A stretch of 64,000 bases of DNA from CALCNS01 sp964425745 (lineage in GTDB: Bacteria; Bacillota; JAAYKD01). Of the stretch, positions 25,614 to 35,800 are shown in pieces. Both the position numbers and the translations under genes were made by a program. The stretch spans positions 1 to 64,000 of the forward strand of contig CAYRNW010000010.1 of NCBI GenBank assembly GCA_964425745.1. The letters run 5' to 3'. Below the pieces are notes generated by a model. The model did not search any database and was not told the origin of the DNA. It saw only the letters and a list, made by a program, of their open reading frames with translations. Numbering within the stretch: position 1 is the first letter of the stretch; each line of letters starts with the position of its first letter.

Positions 25614-26903
25614 TTATTTTTTCAAGTTATAGAAAGCAGCCATGCCCGGGTATATTCCGCCACCCAATCGCTCTTCAATACGCAATAATTGGTTGAATTT
25701 CGAAACCCGGTCGGTTCGGCTGGGAGCACCGGTTTTGATTTGTCCGGCATTGGTTGCGACTACAATATCGGCAATCGTGGTATCTTCGGTTTCTCCCGAA
25801 CGATGTGAAATTACCGCCGTATAACCTGCGCGCTTGGCCATCTCAATGCAATCTAAGGTTTCAGTCAAGGTTCCAATTTGGTTCAGCTTTATTAAAATGG
25901 AGTTGTTGACTCCCATGCGAATCCCGCGTGAGAATCGTTCCATATTGGTTACAAAAATATCGTCTCCGACCAATTGAATCTTAGTACCCATGACTTGGGT
26001 CAGCAGCTGATACCCTTCCCAATCGTCTTCGGCCAAGCCATCTTCCAGCGAAATAATGGGATACCGTTCAGCTTTGTCCGCCCAATAAGCAACCATTTCG
26101 GCAGAAGTCAAGACCAAGCCATCGCCATCCAAATGGTATTTTCCGTCTTTGTAAAACTCACTGGCTGCGGCATCGATGGCAATAAACGTATCTTTGCCGG
26201 CATGATACCCCGCTTTTGAGATTGCTTCTACGATCACTTCCAACGCTTCTTCATTACTGGTCAAGTTTGGTGCAAAGCCACCTTCATCACCGACTGCAGT
26301 TTGGTAGCCTCTTGCTTTCAAAACCGCACGCAAGTTATGGTAGACTTCAGCTCCCATGCGCAACGCTTCTGCCCAAGAGGGTGCACCTACCGGCATGACC
26401 ATAAACTCTTGAATATCAACGTTATTATCGGCATGTTTGCCACCATTGAGGATGTTCATCATGGGAATCGGCAAAGTTCTAGCTGAAACGCCACCGATAT
26501 ATTGATACAAGGGAAGTCCTACCGCCTCCGCTGCCGCTTTGGCCGATGCCAAGGAAACCCCCAAAATGGCATTCGCCCCTAATCTTCCTTTGTTGGGGGT
26601 GCCATCTAAGGCAATCAGAGCTTCATCGAGAGCCGCTTGGTCTAGAGCATCCATTCCGATGATTTCTTCAGCAATCTCATCGTTCACATGATGGACAGCT
26701 TTCAAGACGCCTTTTCCCATATATCTTGTTTTATCGCCATCGCGCAATTCCACTGCCTCATACGAACCGGTTGAAGCGCCGGAGGGTATCGCAGCCCGAC
26801 CTAATGCACCACACTCTAAGGTTACTTCTACTTCAACCGTAGGATTTCCACGAGAATCCAAAATTTCTCTGGCAAAGACATCAACAATCAGTGTACTATT
26901 CAT
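25614..26903 (-). CDS. eno: Enolase (phosphopyruvate hydratase)
   Basis: A 429-residue enolase, interconverting 2-phosphoglycerate and phosphoenolpyruvate with two Mg2+. Motifs include AREILDSRGNPTVEVEV at the N-terminus, GASTGSYEAVELRDGD near 40, VGDEGGFAPNL (Glu acid) near 205, the metal ligands in AIDAAASEFY, SLEDGLAEDDWEG and VGDDIFVTN, catalytic Lys in LIKLNQIGT near 340, and SHRSGETEDTTIADIVV near 370. The ATG at 26903 overlaps the end of gpmI and follows GGAG at a suitable distance; a TTG three codons upstream is less likely. Last gene of the glycolytic operon. Confidence 0.97.
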   Translation of the reverse strand: MNSTLIVDVFAREILDSRGNPTVEVEVTLECGALGRAAIPSGASTGSYEAVELRDGDKTRYMGKGVLKAVHHVNDEIAEEIIGMDALDQAALDEALIALDGTPNKGRLGANAILGVSLASAKAAAEAVGLPLYQYIGGVSARTLPIPMMNILNGGKHADNNVDIQEFMVMPVGAPSWAEALRMGAEVYHNLRAVLKARGYQTAVGDEGGFAPNLTSNEEALEVIVEAISKAGYHAGKDTFIAIDAAASEFYKDGKYHLDGDGLVLTSAEMVAYWADKAERYPIISLEDGLAEDDWEGYQLLTQVMGTKIQLVGDDIFVTNMERFSRGIRMGVNNSILIKLNQIGTLTETLDCIEMAKRAGYTAVISHRSGETEDTTIADIVVATNAGQIKTGAPSRTDRVSKFNQLLRIEERLGGGIYPGMAAFYNLKK

Positions 26904-28452
26904 GATCTTCAATCTCCTTTTTTTGTCTCCAAATCAGCGAATGCCCTGTCATCTCTTGAGGTTGTTCCAGAGCCATGATCTCCAAAATGGTTGGGGCTAT
27001 ATCCGCCAGTCTTCCCTGGTTTCTCAAGCGCAGGGAGGATCGGTTCGATACCATAATAAAGGGAACCGGATTACAGGTATGTGCCGTATGCGGTTCTCCG
27101 GTGCTTTCATCCAGCATTTGCTCGATGTTACCATGATCTGCAGTGAGCAACAGTACTCCATCTTTTTTTGCTACATCTTCTACTAACGTTCCCACGGCTT
27201 GGTCTAAGGTTTCCATGGCTTTCAAAGCCGCTTGCCAGTTCCCTGTATGACCTACCATATCTCCGTTTGCAAAATTAACTAATATGAAATCATATAGGTT
27301 GCTTTCAATTGCCTTTGTCAGAGCATTGGAAATCACTGGCGCACTCATCTCGGGCTGCAAATCGTAGGTTGTCACTTGGGGTGAAGGAATCAACAACCGT
27401 TCTTCTCCTGGGAATTTTTGCTCAGCACCACCGTTGAAGAAGAAGGTCACATGGGCGAACTTTTCTGTCTCGGCTAGTCTCAATTGGGTTTTACCCGCTT
27501 TGGAGAGCACTTCTCCTAAGGTCTGATTCATATCGACCGGACAAAATGCCACCGGAAATGAGAGGTCTTCATGGATCTTCGTCATAGAAGCAACTTCAAC
27601 CTGAGGCCAGATTGAGCGATGAAACCCTGTGAATTTGGAATCTGTTAAGGCAAATGCTAATTGCCTACTTCGATCTGCTCGAAAATTAAAGAAAAATACG
27701 GAGTCGCCATTCAGAAGGGGGCTTGCCCCTGGTAAGATGGTGGGCTCGACAAATTCATCGGTGATATTCTTGGCATATGCATCTTCTACTGCATTTAAAG
27801 CTGATTCGGCGTGCAGACCTTGATTCTCCGTCAGAGCGCGCCAAAATTTTTCAGTGCGGTCCCAACGCTTGTCTCGATCCATCCCATAAAAGCGACCACT
27901 GACGGTCGCGATTTGTCCAACCTTATACATCTTAAATGCATCTTCAATTTGCTTTAGAAAGGTGGCTGCACTCTGGGGAGGAACGTCGCGTCCATCGAGA
28001 AAAGCGTGCAAATAAAGCTTGTGAAAATCGAAGTGATCGGCGATTTTTAGAATTTCTACGACATGTTGGATGTGACTATGTACGCCTCCATCGGAGAGGA
28101 GACCCACGAGATGCAAAGAGGAATTCTTGGCCTTGGCATTCAAGATTGAATTGAGAATGACCTGGTTTTGTGCAAATTCTCCCGAGGTGATGGCGTGATT
28201 TAGTAATCCCAACCACTGATAAACCACCCGACCTGCACCAATATTGAGATGCCCGACGTTACTGTCGCCCATTTGCCCCGGAATCAAGCCAACTTCAACC
28301 CCACTGGCTTCTAACGCGGTCCATGGGTATTGGGAAAAGAGTGCTTCCAAATTTGGAGTCTTCGCTGAAACAAAGGCATTGGCTTCGCGAGAAGGAGATA
28401 ACCCCCAGCCATCTAAAATACATAAGACGACGGGCTTAGGTGTTTCTTGCAT
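26896..28452 (-). CDS. gpmI: 2,3-bisphosphoglycerate-independent phosphoglycerate mutase
   Basis: A 518-residue cofactor-independent mutase (alkaline phosphatase superfamily) that interconverts 3- and 2-phosphoglycerate using Mn2+. The metal motif CILDGWG is near residue 10 and the phospho-acceptor Ser lies in MGDSNVGHLNIGAG near 61. The substrate-binding insert has GRFYGMDRDKRWDRTEKFW, and the C-terminal metal sites are NFANGDMVGHTG and TADHGNIEQM. Length matches the family (510-520). It overlaps tpiA and eno, consistent with tight operon translation. Strong GGGAGGAG site. Confidence 0.97.
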   Translation of the reverse strand: MQETPKPVVLCILDGWGLSPSREANAFVSAKTPNLEALFSQYPWTALEASGVEVGLIPGQMGDSNVGHLNIGAGRVVYQWLGLLNHAITSGEFAQNQVILNSILNAKAKNSSLHLVGLLSDGGVHSHIQHVVEILKIADHFDFHKLYLHAFLDGRDVPPQSAATFLKQIEDAFKMYKVGQIATVSGRFYGMDRDKRWDRTEKFWRALTENQGLHAESALNAVEDAYAKNITDEFVEPTILPGASPLLNGDSVFFFNFRADRSRQLAFALTDSKFTGFHRSIWPQVEVASMTKIHEDLSFPVAFCPVDMNQTLGEVLSKAGKTQLRLAETEKFAHVTFFFNGGAEQKFPGEERLLIPSPQVTTYDLQPEMSAPVISNALTKAIESNLYDFILVNFANGDMVGHTGNWQAALKAMETLDQAVGTLVEDVAKKDGVLLLTADHGNIEQMLDESTGEPHTAHTCNPVPFIMVSNRSSLRLRNQGRLADIAPTILEIMALEQPQEMTGHSLIWRQKKEIEDHE

Positions 28453-29209
28453 GATTCGCTCCTCCCGCTTGGTCCAAGATCGCCAAAAAATCGGATGCTT
28501 TTAGGCTGGCACCACCAACCAACGCGCCATCGATTTCATCCATTTCAAGATATGCAGCGATATTACTGGCTTTGACGCTGCCACCGTATAACAAGGGAAC
28601 TTCATCTGCTTGCTCTTCATCTCTCTGATAAGCGATTTCCTGATGAATCTGTTTCATCATGGCTCTTGCAGTCTCCGGATCGCAATGCACACCGGTTCCA
28701 ATCGCCCAAACTGGTTCATAGGCAATAGGAAACAACCTCGCTTCGGGGCCAAGTTTCTTCAAAACGGAGAAAATCTGCCGCCGAACCACGGTTTCAGCTT
28801 GATTCGATTCGCGTTCTTCCAAGGTCTCTCCAACACAAAGAATCGGCGTTAACCCAACAGAAAGCAACGACACTACCTTTTCGGCAACTTCATCATCGCT
28901 TTCGGCGTAGTTTTGACGACGTTCGCTATGTCCGACTAAACAATGGCTACACCCAGCACTATGTAACATCGGGGCGGAAATCTCACCTGTAAACGCTCCT
29001 GAGATGGCAGCATGGGTGTTCTGTCCGGCAATAATCCACGGTGTTTCCCGAAGCAACTCAACCGCTAAAGGAATCCACAGAAACGGAGGACAAATTCCAG
29101 CTACAAGATTCTCCGGCAGTGGATAAGCCGCCAGTTTTTGCAATAAGTCATGAGCTTCCGGAAGCATTAAATTCATCTTCCAGTTGCCGATGATCATTTT
29201 TTTCTTCAT
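28436..29209 (-). CDS. tpiA: Triose-phosphate isomerase
   Basis: A 257-residue TIM-barrel isomerase interconverting dihydroxyacetone phosphate and glyceraldehyde 3-phosphate. Catalytic residues are Lys in GNWKMN (residue 11), the electrophilic His in CLVGHSERR near 97, and the base Glu in AYEPVWAIGTG near 168. The phosphate-binding loops VPLLYGGSVKASN and GALVGGASLKASDF are intact. It follows pgk by 9 bases and overlaps gpmI by 17. Confidence 0.97.
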   Translation of the reverse strand: MKKKMIIGNWKMNLMLPEAHDLLQKLAAYPLPENLVAGICPPFLWIPLAVELLRETPWIIAGQNTHAAISGAFTGEISAPMLHSAGCSHCLVGHSERRQNYAESDDEVAEKVVSLLSVGLTPILCVGETLEERESNQAETVVRRQIFSVLKKLGPEARLFPIAYEPVWAIGTGVHCDPETARAMMKQIHQEIAYQRDEEQADEVPLLYGGSVKASNIAAYLEMDEIDGALVGGASLKASDFLAILDQAGGANHARNT

Positions 29210-29218
29210 AACACTCTC

Positions 29219-30403
29219 CTACTTGGTACTCAAGCAATCGATTCCGGGAAGAATCTTCCCTTCCAAAAATTCTAAGGAAGCTCCGCCTCCGGTAGAAATA
29301 TGACTCATTCTTTTTGCTAGCCCGGCTTTTTCAACCGCGGCCACTGAATCACCGCCACCAATCACGGAGATGGCATGCGAATCGGCAATGGCTTGGGCAA
29401 CACCATAGGTCCCCTTGGCAAAGGCCGGGATTTCAAAAACCCCCATCGGCCCATTCCAAACCACCGTTTTCGCTTCTCTCAAAACTTTGGCATACTTTTC
29501 AATGGTTTCGGGTCCAATATCCAGCGCCATTTCTTTATCTTCTAATTCACCGGGTAAAACAACTTTTGCAACCGCAGACTCGGCAATAGCATCGGCAACC
29601 ACCAAATCCACCGGCAACAACAGCTGTACTTTCACTTTTTTGGCCTCTGCCATAATCTCCCGAGCCAACTCGGTTTTATCGGTTTCAACTAAGGAAGAAC
29701 CCATAGAAATCCCTTGCGCCAATAAAAAGGTGTTCGCCATCCCGCCACCAATGATTAGCGCGTTAACTTTCTTAAGTAAATTCATCAGAACTTCGATTTT
29801 ATCAGAAACCTTAGCTCCACCAATCACCGCAACAAAGGGGCGTTCCGGTTGTTCTAAGGCCTTCCCCAAATACTCCATCTCTTTTTCCATGAGGAAGCCC
29901 GCCCCAGACGGCAAATAGTCGGCTACCCCTGCGGTTGTAGCATGGGCACGATGAGCCGCTCCAAAAGCATCGTTAATAAATAAATCGGCATAAGAAGCCA
30001 GCTCTTTGGCAAGGTTTGGGTCGTTCGCTTCTTCACCGGGATTAAAACGACTATTCTCCAACAACAAAATCTGACCGGGCTTCAAAGAAGTCGCCAGCTT
30101 TCTCGATTCTTCTCCCACGAATTCTTTACTGTAGAAAATGGAATGTCCTAGGCATTCTTCAACACGCGTTGCGACCGCAGCTAGCCGAAACTTATCTTGA
30201 ACCTTCCCTTTGGGTCTGCCAAAGTGACTCGTCAAGATCACAGAACCCCCTTGCTTTACGATATACTCGATGGTAGGAAGAGCGGCTCGTATTCTGGTGT
30301 CATTGGTAATCTGACCGGCATCATCGACCGGGACATTAAAATCAACGCGCAATAAAACCTTTTTCCCTTGCAATTCGTAATCTTTTACCGTTTTCTTTTG
30401 CAT
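29219..30403 (-). CDS. pgk: Phosphoglycerate kinase
   Basis: A 394-residue kinase that makes ATP from 1,3-bisphosphoglycerate. It has the N-terminal substrate motif RVDFNVPVDDAGQITNDTRI, the Arg/His sites in LTSHFGRPKGK, AHRAHATT, the hinge with KVSDKIEVLMNLL, and the nucleotide loop NGPMGVFEIPAF followed by IGGGDSVAAVEKAG and STGGGASLEFLEG. Standard length. The gap from gap (68 bases) contains a small hairpin with a T-rich tail (30422-30450). Confidence 0.97.
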   Translation of the reverse strand: MQKKTVKDYELQGKKVLLRVDFNVPVDDAGQITNDTRIRAALPTIEYIVKQGGSVILTSHFGRPKGKVQDKFRLAAVATRVEECLGHSIFYSKEFVGEESRKLATSLKPGQILLLENSRFNPGEEANDPNLAKELASYADLFINDAFGAAHRAHATTAGVADYLPSGAGFLMEKEMEYLGKALEQPERPFVAVIGGAKVSDKIEVLMNLLKKVNALIIGGGMANTFLLAQGISMGSSLVETDKTELAREIMAEAKKVKVQLLLPVDLVVADAIAESAVAKVVLPGELEDKEMALDIGPETIEKYAKVLREAKTVVWNGPMGVFEIPAFAKGTYGVAQAIADSHAISVIGGGDSVAAVEKAGLAKRMSHISTGGGASLEFLEGKILPGIDCLSTK

Positions 30404-30421
30404 CCTAAGAACCTCCTTTGT

Positions 30422-30450
30422 AACAAAAACAAAGCGGTAGATGAAACCGC
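30422..30450 (-). terminator. Weak intercistronic hairpin with T-rich tail between gap and pgk
   Basis: On the minus strand a 5-bp GCGGT/ACCGC stem is followed by TTTGTTTTTGTT. It could trim transcription after gap so that gap is made in excess, or act as a processing or stability element. The stem is short, so the call is tentative. Confidence 0.35.
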
Positions 30451-30471
30451 CCTGTTCTTGCGAATTCGTCT

Positions 30472-31476
30472 TTAGAACCCTTTCGCTGCAATATAAGCTG
30501 CCATTTCACAGAGTCGACACGTGTAACCCCATTCGTTATCATACCAAGCAAGAACTTTAACTTGATGATCGCCCATGACCATGGTCAATTGACCGTCAAC
30601 AATAGCACTGTAATCAGAACCTTTGAGGTCGATTGAAACAACAGGATCATAGGTCACATGGAGAATACCTTTCATTGTGGTTGCTGCCGCTTTTTCAAAG
30701 GCTGCATTCACACTCTCAACGGTGACAGGTTTTTCGGTGTCTACGACGAGGTCTACGATGGAAACAGTGGGTGTAGGAACACGCAAGGCCAAGCCATTTA
30801 ATTTGCCTTTTAATGCGGGTAACACCTGTGCCACGGCTTTGGTAGCTCCAGAGGTGGTAGGAATAATCGATAACGCCGCTGCTCTGGCTCTACGTAAATC
30901 TTTATGGGATTTATCTAAAGTGACTTGATCATTGGTATACGCATGAACCGTTGTCATTAAGCCTTTTTCGATTCCGAACACTTCATGCAATACTTTAGCT
31001 ACCGGAGCAAGGCAATTGGTGGTGCAGGAAGCATTGGAAATCAGAAAATGCTCTTTGGGGTCATACATTTCTTCGTTGACGCCCATAACTAAGGTGACAT
31101 CTTCCTTTTTACCCGGCGCCGACAACAAAACTTTTTTAACGCCGACTTGTTGATACAACATTGCTTTTTCGCGTTCGGTAAATTTACCGGTGCAGTCAAT
31201 GACTAAGTCTACCTTTAAATCGGACCAAGGCAGGTTCTGAGGTTCGCGCTCTGAAGAATAGCGAATTTTTTTGCCGTTGACAATCATCAAATTTTCTTGT
31301 GTCTCTACAGTGCCTTTCCATGGCCCATAGGTGGAATCATATTTGAAAAGATGTGCGGAGCTTTCCACGCTGCCATTACTGTTGATTGCTACCAGTTGAA
31401 GTTCAGAATGGTCTACCAGCATTCTTGTAGCCAGACGGCCAATGCGCCCGAATCCATTGATGGCGACTTTGATCAT
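30472..31476 (-). CDS. gap: Type I glyceraldehyde-3-phosphate dehydrogenase
   Basis: A 334-residue NAD-dependent dehydrogenase. The Rossmann motif is INGFGRIGRLATR (residues 6-18), the active-site Cys lies in SNASCTTNCLAP near 150, the partner His is in TVHAYTND near 177, the phosphate sites are in RRARAAALSIIPTTSGATKAV, and the C-terminal signature is WYDNEWGYTCRL. First gene of the gap-pgk-tpiA-gpmI-eno operon. The regulator gene cggR, which often precedes this operon in Bacillota, is not here: the sequence about 300 bp upstream is phage. AAAGGGG precedes the ATG. Confidence 0.97.
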   Translation of the reverse strand: MIKVAINGFGRIGRLATRMLVDHSELQLVAINSNGSVESSAHLFKYDSTYGPWKGTVETQENLMIVNGKKIRYSSEREPQNLPWSDLKVDLVIDCTGKFTEREKAMLYQQVGVKKVLLSAPGKKEDVTLVMGVNEEMYDPKEHFLISNASCTTNCLAPVAKVLHEVFGIEKGLMTTVHAYTNDQVTLDKSHKDLRRARAAALSIIPTTSGATKAVAQVLPALKGKLNGLALRVPTPTVSIVDLVVDTEKPVTVESVNAAFEKAAATTMKGILHVTYDPVVSIDLKGSDYSAIVDGQLTMVMGDHQVKVLAWYDNEWGYTCRLCEMAAYIAAKGF

Positions 31477-31592
31477 AAGAAATAACCCCTTTCATAAGAC
31501 AATATTCATCCCTTTAATTCGATTTTGAAAGGTGAATTCCTCTATTTTAATAGTACAAAAGGGTAAATGTTCGTGTTAGAAACCGTTTTCTT

Positions 31593-31621
31593 TTGACAGT
31601 GTACTATCGTATTTATGTAAT
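31593..31621 (+). promoter_or_regulatory. Promoter-like sequence with no gene downstream
   Basis: Consensus TTGACA (31593-31598), a 17-bp spacer and TGTAAT (31616-31621) on the plus strand, pointing toward the phage genes that are all on the other strand. Any transcript would be antisense to the lysis end of the phage. Confidence 0.35.
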
Positions 31622-31742
31622 GTCATAGATTGACGTTTCGTGTGAAATACAGGGTTATGGGAGTAATTATCCCCAAATACTACATAATTCTTCGATTTTA
31701 ATTGCGTATTCCACGCCGATTTCCATACTCTACAAAACTCGT

Positions 31743-31771
31743 GTGGGCACTTGGTGGGCAGACGGTGGGCA
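31743..31771. repeat. Three GTGGGCA repeats at an exact 11-bp period
   Basis: Copies begin at 31743, 31754 and 31765, one per helical turn, eight bases before the last phage gene ends. The spacing suggests a protein-binding array on one DNA face. Location at the phage edge makes integrase arm sites one possibility. Confidence 0.6.
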
Positions 31772-31778
31772 GAGCGTT

Positions 31779-32360
31779 TTACGTATTTCTCTTAGCCAAA
31801 ATTCTTTCAAGAATAACGATTGATCTTACCATGTCTTCGCTCAAATCGAAGCCGTTTCCTGTGCCTTGCAGGGTTCCTTCTTCAACAAGTTTTTGTATGG
31901 TCGGTCGGTACCACAACGGGAGTTCGTCAAGCTTTTGATACCGCTTACCTTTTTCTTCAAGTTCGACTTCATACAACTCACCGCTCGGCTTATAACCCAA
32001 CGCATTGGTGTAAGTTCCGTAAACATCTCGAATGTATCGACCTGGACCACCTGGCAAAACTTGCCCGTCAATTCCATCGTGCAGTTCGCCTTTCTCTCCA
32101 AACGCATAAAACCCACGATGTTCAGGATCAACCAGCTTCTTAAACCCATACCCCACTGTTTTCACATGTTCCTTTATCCAGGGCAATTTATATGGATCAA
32201 GAATCAAATCTTTCCACTCGGCCGAAGGGTAGATACTTCGACCGAGTATTTTTTTCTGATAGGTTTCCGGTTCGACGGCTATTAGCATCCAGTGATGGTG
32301 TGCAGGGTAGCCGTCGAATTTGTTGGAAGGAAGGTGAGCTTTTAGCACTGTGTATTTCAT
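31779..32360 (-). CDS. Hypothetical protein at the lysis end of the phage
   Basis: A 193-residue soluble protein that I cannot assign. Its last 45 residues (LPLWYRPTIQKLVEEGTLQG, then a short stretch ending FDLSEDMVRSIVILERIL) resemble the C-terminal helical tail found on several Firmicute phage lysis-region proteins, including amidases. The N-terminal part has HHHW and GFYAFGEKGE but no peptidoglycan-hydrolase motif I can recognise. It overlaps the holin gene by 4 bases (ATGA). Position suggests a lysis function, but that is context only. Confidence 0.6.
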   Translation of the reverse strand: MKYTVLKAHLPSNKFDGYPAHHHWMLIAVEPETYQKKILGRSIYPSAEWKDLILDPYKLPWIKEHVKTVGYGFKKLVDPEHRGFYAFGEKGELHDGIDGQVLPGGPGRYIRDVYGTYTNALGYKPSGELYEVELEEKGKRYQKLDELPLWYRPTIQKLVEEGTLQGTGNGFDLSEDMVRSIVILERILAKRNT

Positions 32361-32815
32361 TGACTCTCACCCTCCTTTTCTCTGTCCGTTAGCTCGATTT
32401 TTGACTTACCACCCAACAGATCGATTGCACTATACAGAACCTCTGGCAACGGGATTTCCATCAGTTTGGCAAGTTCGAGGATGCTCACTCCTTCAAAGAA
32501 TGCGAAACCGAAAACGGCTGCAGTGCGAATGTAATTGATTTCAAGTAATAAATCCATGCGATAAGCCATAGCAACAAGCGACAAGATTACGATTTTTCTT
32601 GCAAACCCTTTGATTCCGATTGAAGATGATAGGCCTTTCACCGCATCACCTTTTTTTGATTTGTGGAATACAGCAGCAGCGGTAACACCCAAAAACATGT
32701 CGAGCAACATAAAAAACATTAGTGTCTTAATCATTAAATCCCACCCACCAAACAAATGCCCGACAACACCTCCGGCTAAAGCTACCACGATTCCAACCCC
32801 CTCTTTCTTTAACAT
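32357..32815 (-). CDS. Phage holin (toxin secretion/phage lysis holin family)
   Basis: A 152-residue protein with three to four hydrophobic segments (GVGIVVALAGGVVGHLFGGW, LMIKTLMFFMLLDMFLGVTAA, IVILSLVAMAYRMDLLL, TAAVFGFAFFEGVSILELA) and a charged C-terminus (REKEGESQ). The pattern LLDMFLGVTAAA, then KSKKGDAVKGLSSSIGIKGFARKI, is characteristic of the Cph1/TcdE-type holin family, which permeabilises the membrane at the end of the lytic cycle. Its end is coupled to the next gene. Confidence 0.88.
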   Translation of the reverse strand: MLKKEGVGIVVALAGGVVGHLFGGWDLMIKTLMFFMLLDMFLGVTAAAVFHKSKKGDAVKGLSSSIGIKGFARKIVILSLVAMAYRMDLLLEINYIRTAAVFGFAFFEGVSILELAKLMEIPLPEVLYSAIDLLGGKSKIELTDREKEGESQ

Positions 32816-32843
32816 TTCCTTTTCCCCCTTCTCTTTTTATGGC

Positions 32844-32869
32844 AAGGCGGTTGCAGTAACAACCGCCTT
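32844..32869 (-). terminator. Hairpin after the polyvalent protein gene
   Basis: A 10-bp perfect AAGGCGGTTG/CAACCGCCTT stem lies 5 bases beyond the stop codon of the giant gene. The T-run is poor, so termination may be partial, letting some transcription reach the holin. Confidence 0.55.
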
Positions 32870-32874
32870 TAACC

Positions 32875-35800
32875 CTACTTAAACGGATTGAATGATTTAG
32901 GATAAAAGATTGCCCACAAAGCAGCTTTTTCCTCGCGTTCAAGCCGTTGTGCATCAAGATAGTCCGCAGTTTCTTCCTGTGTGACACCTGATGCACCAAT
33001 CGTTGCACCATACGCTTTTCTGCCTTCCAGTAAAGCGATATATTGTGCTAAGCCAACTCCTTCTTCCGTTGCCTGTTTTGCGTTGTTGATCCAGGAGGAA
33101 TCCTCAACGTATCGACCGTTGGATGCGGTGGACAATGATTTGCTCTTAGCATAGTCCAACACGGCATTTTCAATCTTGGCTCGAAGCACATCGTTTCCTG
33201 TCCGGTAGATATCTGTCTTTTTGATTCCATCCATCAGCTCGTTCGTCATCGATCTGTAGTTATCAAGGTACTTGACGGCTTCAGCTGGTTTCAAGGATTC
33301 GACCGTGACCTTTGGAACATCCGGTTCTGCACTCGGAAGACTCGCTTTCCCTTGGAATTCCGGTGGTGCATTACCTGCTTTCTTATAACGACTTCTCATG
33401 CCTTCATCAATCTTACTGGCTGTATAGCCGTTCTCAATCAACGACCTCATTATGTTGTTATACGCATTCAGATCACCTTCACGATGCGCTTGAAACAACA
33501 GATCAATATAACGTGCTGCATTAGCTTGATTTCTAACATCGTATTGCATATTCATCACGCTATACTGTGCTTCATAGCCGTCGAAGAAGTTCAATGTGTT
33601 TCGCATTAAATCGGAAATCTCTCTTGTGGCACTGGAAGCAGGAATACCTGCTGTTTCAAATACCACCGATGCCATGTTGTAAAGTCTTGCTGCGAGAGTA
33701 TATTTGCCATCATCCAATCTCGAAAACGCTCTCCACGCTTTTTCTATCAACTGCGTATCAAGGCGTTCCACCGAATACCCTTGCATGATGGACAACCAAT
33801 CTCGAACATACGGTAACATATCCAACGGCTCGTACTTTACGTTATCAAACCATTTCTCGAAGAATTCCTTGAAAAATCCTTCTTCCGGTTCATCTTCATC
33901 GCGCCACATATCCATCAATGCCCGGGCAATGCCCGTTACTGCTACCGTTGCTGCCCATGCAGCGAATGTTCGCTTGACCTTTGATGCGTTCTCCGTTGTC
34001 CTATTAGACTTGAAATTCCGAACGGCAGTGTTCAACAGATTGTAGCTCTTTAGTGGCTCACTCATAAAGCTTGTTACCATCTTGGAGAATGTGCCACCAC
34101 GCATTATGCCGGTCCTGTGAAGCACGGTATCAACGACCTGGGTTCTGTCAATGATCTCGGAGAATCTTGCGCCAACGTGTTGGAAGAATTCTTCGCTTCC
34201 TGCTTCAAGTTCCGGTCGCAAGTCGGTTGTTTCGATTTCAACCGCTCTCCACAACCGCAACCATGCAAACCTATCTGCAGCACCGACACCGGCCATCATC
34301 TTATCGGTAATGTTCTCTTTACCGAGGAACACGTTCCGAAGTTGCCGACCAACGTCAAGGGTGAAATATCCCCAGTCTTTCCACTGTGCAATCGGTGCGT
34401 AGGTTTTAACGAGTTCCCAATCCACCTTGCCCATCATTCCTTTGGCTAAATACTTCGGATCAATCATAGCCGAAGCTCGAACCAGCGAAGTGGGTTGCTG
34501 TGCAATCACGCGAAGGTTTAACCCGATGACCGCGCTCTTGTATTTGGAAGTCAGCCAGTTTGCGAATTGGCTTTCTGGTTCCGTTCTCATACCTCCGTTT
34601 ATATCGACAATCAACTTTTTATAATACTGTTGCATCCTATCACCATACCGTTTTGCTATGGCGAGTTTCACGGTTCCTTGCGATACTTGCTGATTATAGA
34701 TACGCTGCAAGTCGCTCAAAGCCGGAACGAAAGCGTTATACGAGCTGTATTTGTCCACATGGTTAGAGAACACATCGAAAATGTCTTCCATGTAAATCGG
34801 GTTCTTCGCACCTTGAATACGCTTCTTAGTAGAACCCATATTGCGCAAGGTTCTGTCTAAAATCTTACCGATTTCTTCACTCAAATAATCCTTTGCCGAA
34901 ACAATCGGGAAATAGTTTTCTTCGGTGAATTTTCGGTAGTCATACATCAGCAGGGAAACCTCATTGCCCCATTCGGCAACCTCGCTCATGAAGAAGTCAC
35001 TGACACCTAATGCAATACGTTTCTGTGCTTCCGTTAGCATGTCACCTTCGACGATTTGGCGAATCTGTGCTTCGGATAATTGAACGGGTTCATAGCCACG
35101 TTGAACCTTGCCAACGGCTACCGGACTCGATCCCTTCACAACATAATCGGTAGGAACGATACCTCCATACACGATATGTTCGACCGCCTGATTTTGACGA
35201 ACGGTGACATACAAGCTCATCCACTGTGCAACCGTCATTCTCAACCCGTAGCGCTCAATCAGCTTCGCTTTAGGACCACTCCATTCTTCTACCTTCTCGT
35301 CACCAATTAAATCGAGCATGTATTCCTCGGCGTGTTTAAGCATCTTAATTTTCTTGTCCATGCCATCACGTATGCCTTTTTGGAACACTTCTTGGAAGGT
35401 GGTACCGATCCTCTCTGCAAAGTCTAAGGGTGCTAACATGTCCGTGCTTACCATATCGCGTGGTGCTTGAAGCAACCCGCTCTCGAATCTTGAATAACCC
35501 TCGATTGGTTTTTTAACCAATCTTCCGTTTTCCGTTACCGTTTCATAGGACAATTCATCTGCAATCTGTTGCGACGTTACATACACATCAGCACTCTTTG
35601 CATCGGTGAAAAGTCGATTCCGCATCTTGATATACGAACCAATGCCCGCCAATGTATCGTTCAGTATCTGAAGTTCATCAAGACTCATAGAACCTTCCTT
35701 AGTTCTGTCGGTAAAGGATTTCGTTTTCATGATTTTAGCCAGGTCAATCAAGTTATCTGCCAGATCAACGTCGATTAAATGAGTATCTCCATTGTCGTCG

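Larger units (their letters stand above)
31477..31778. other. Intergenic region between the glycolytic operon and the phage genes
   Basis: About 300 bases with no convincing gene. The minus-strand half next to gap should hold the operon promoter, but I find no clear -35/-10 pair. It contains a plus-strand promoter-like pair (31593-31621) and three GTGGGCA repeats (31743-31771). The host-phage boundary must lie in or near this stretch. Confidence 0.6.
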
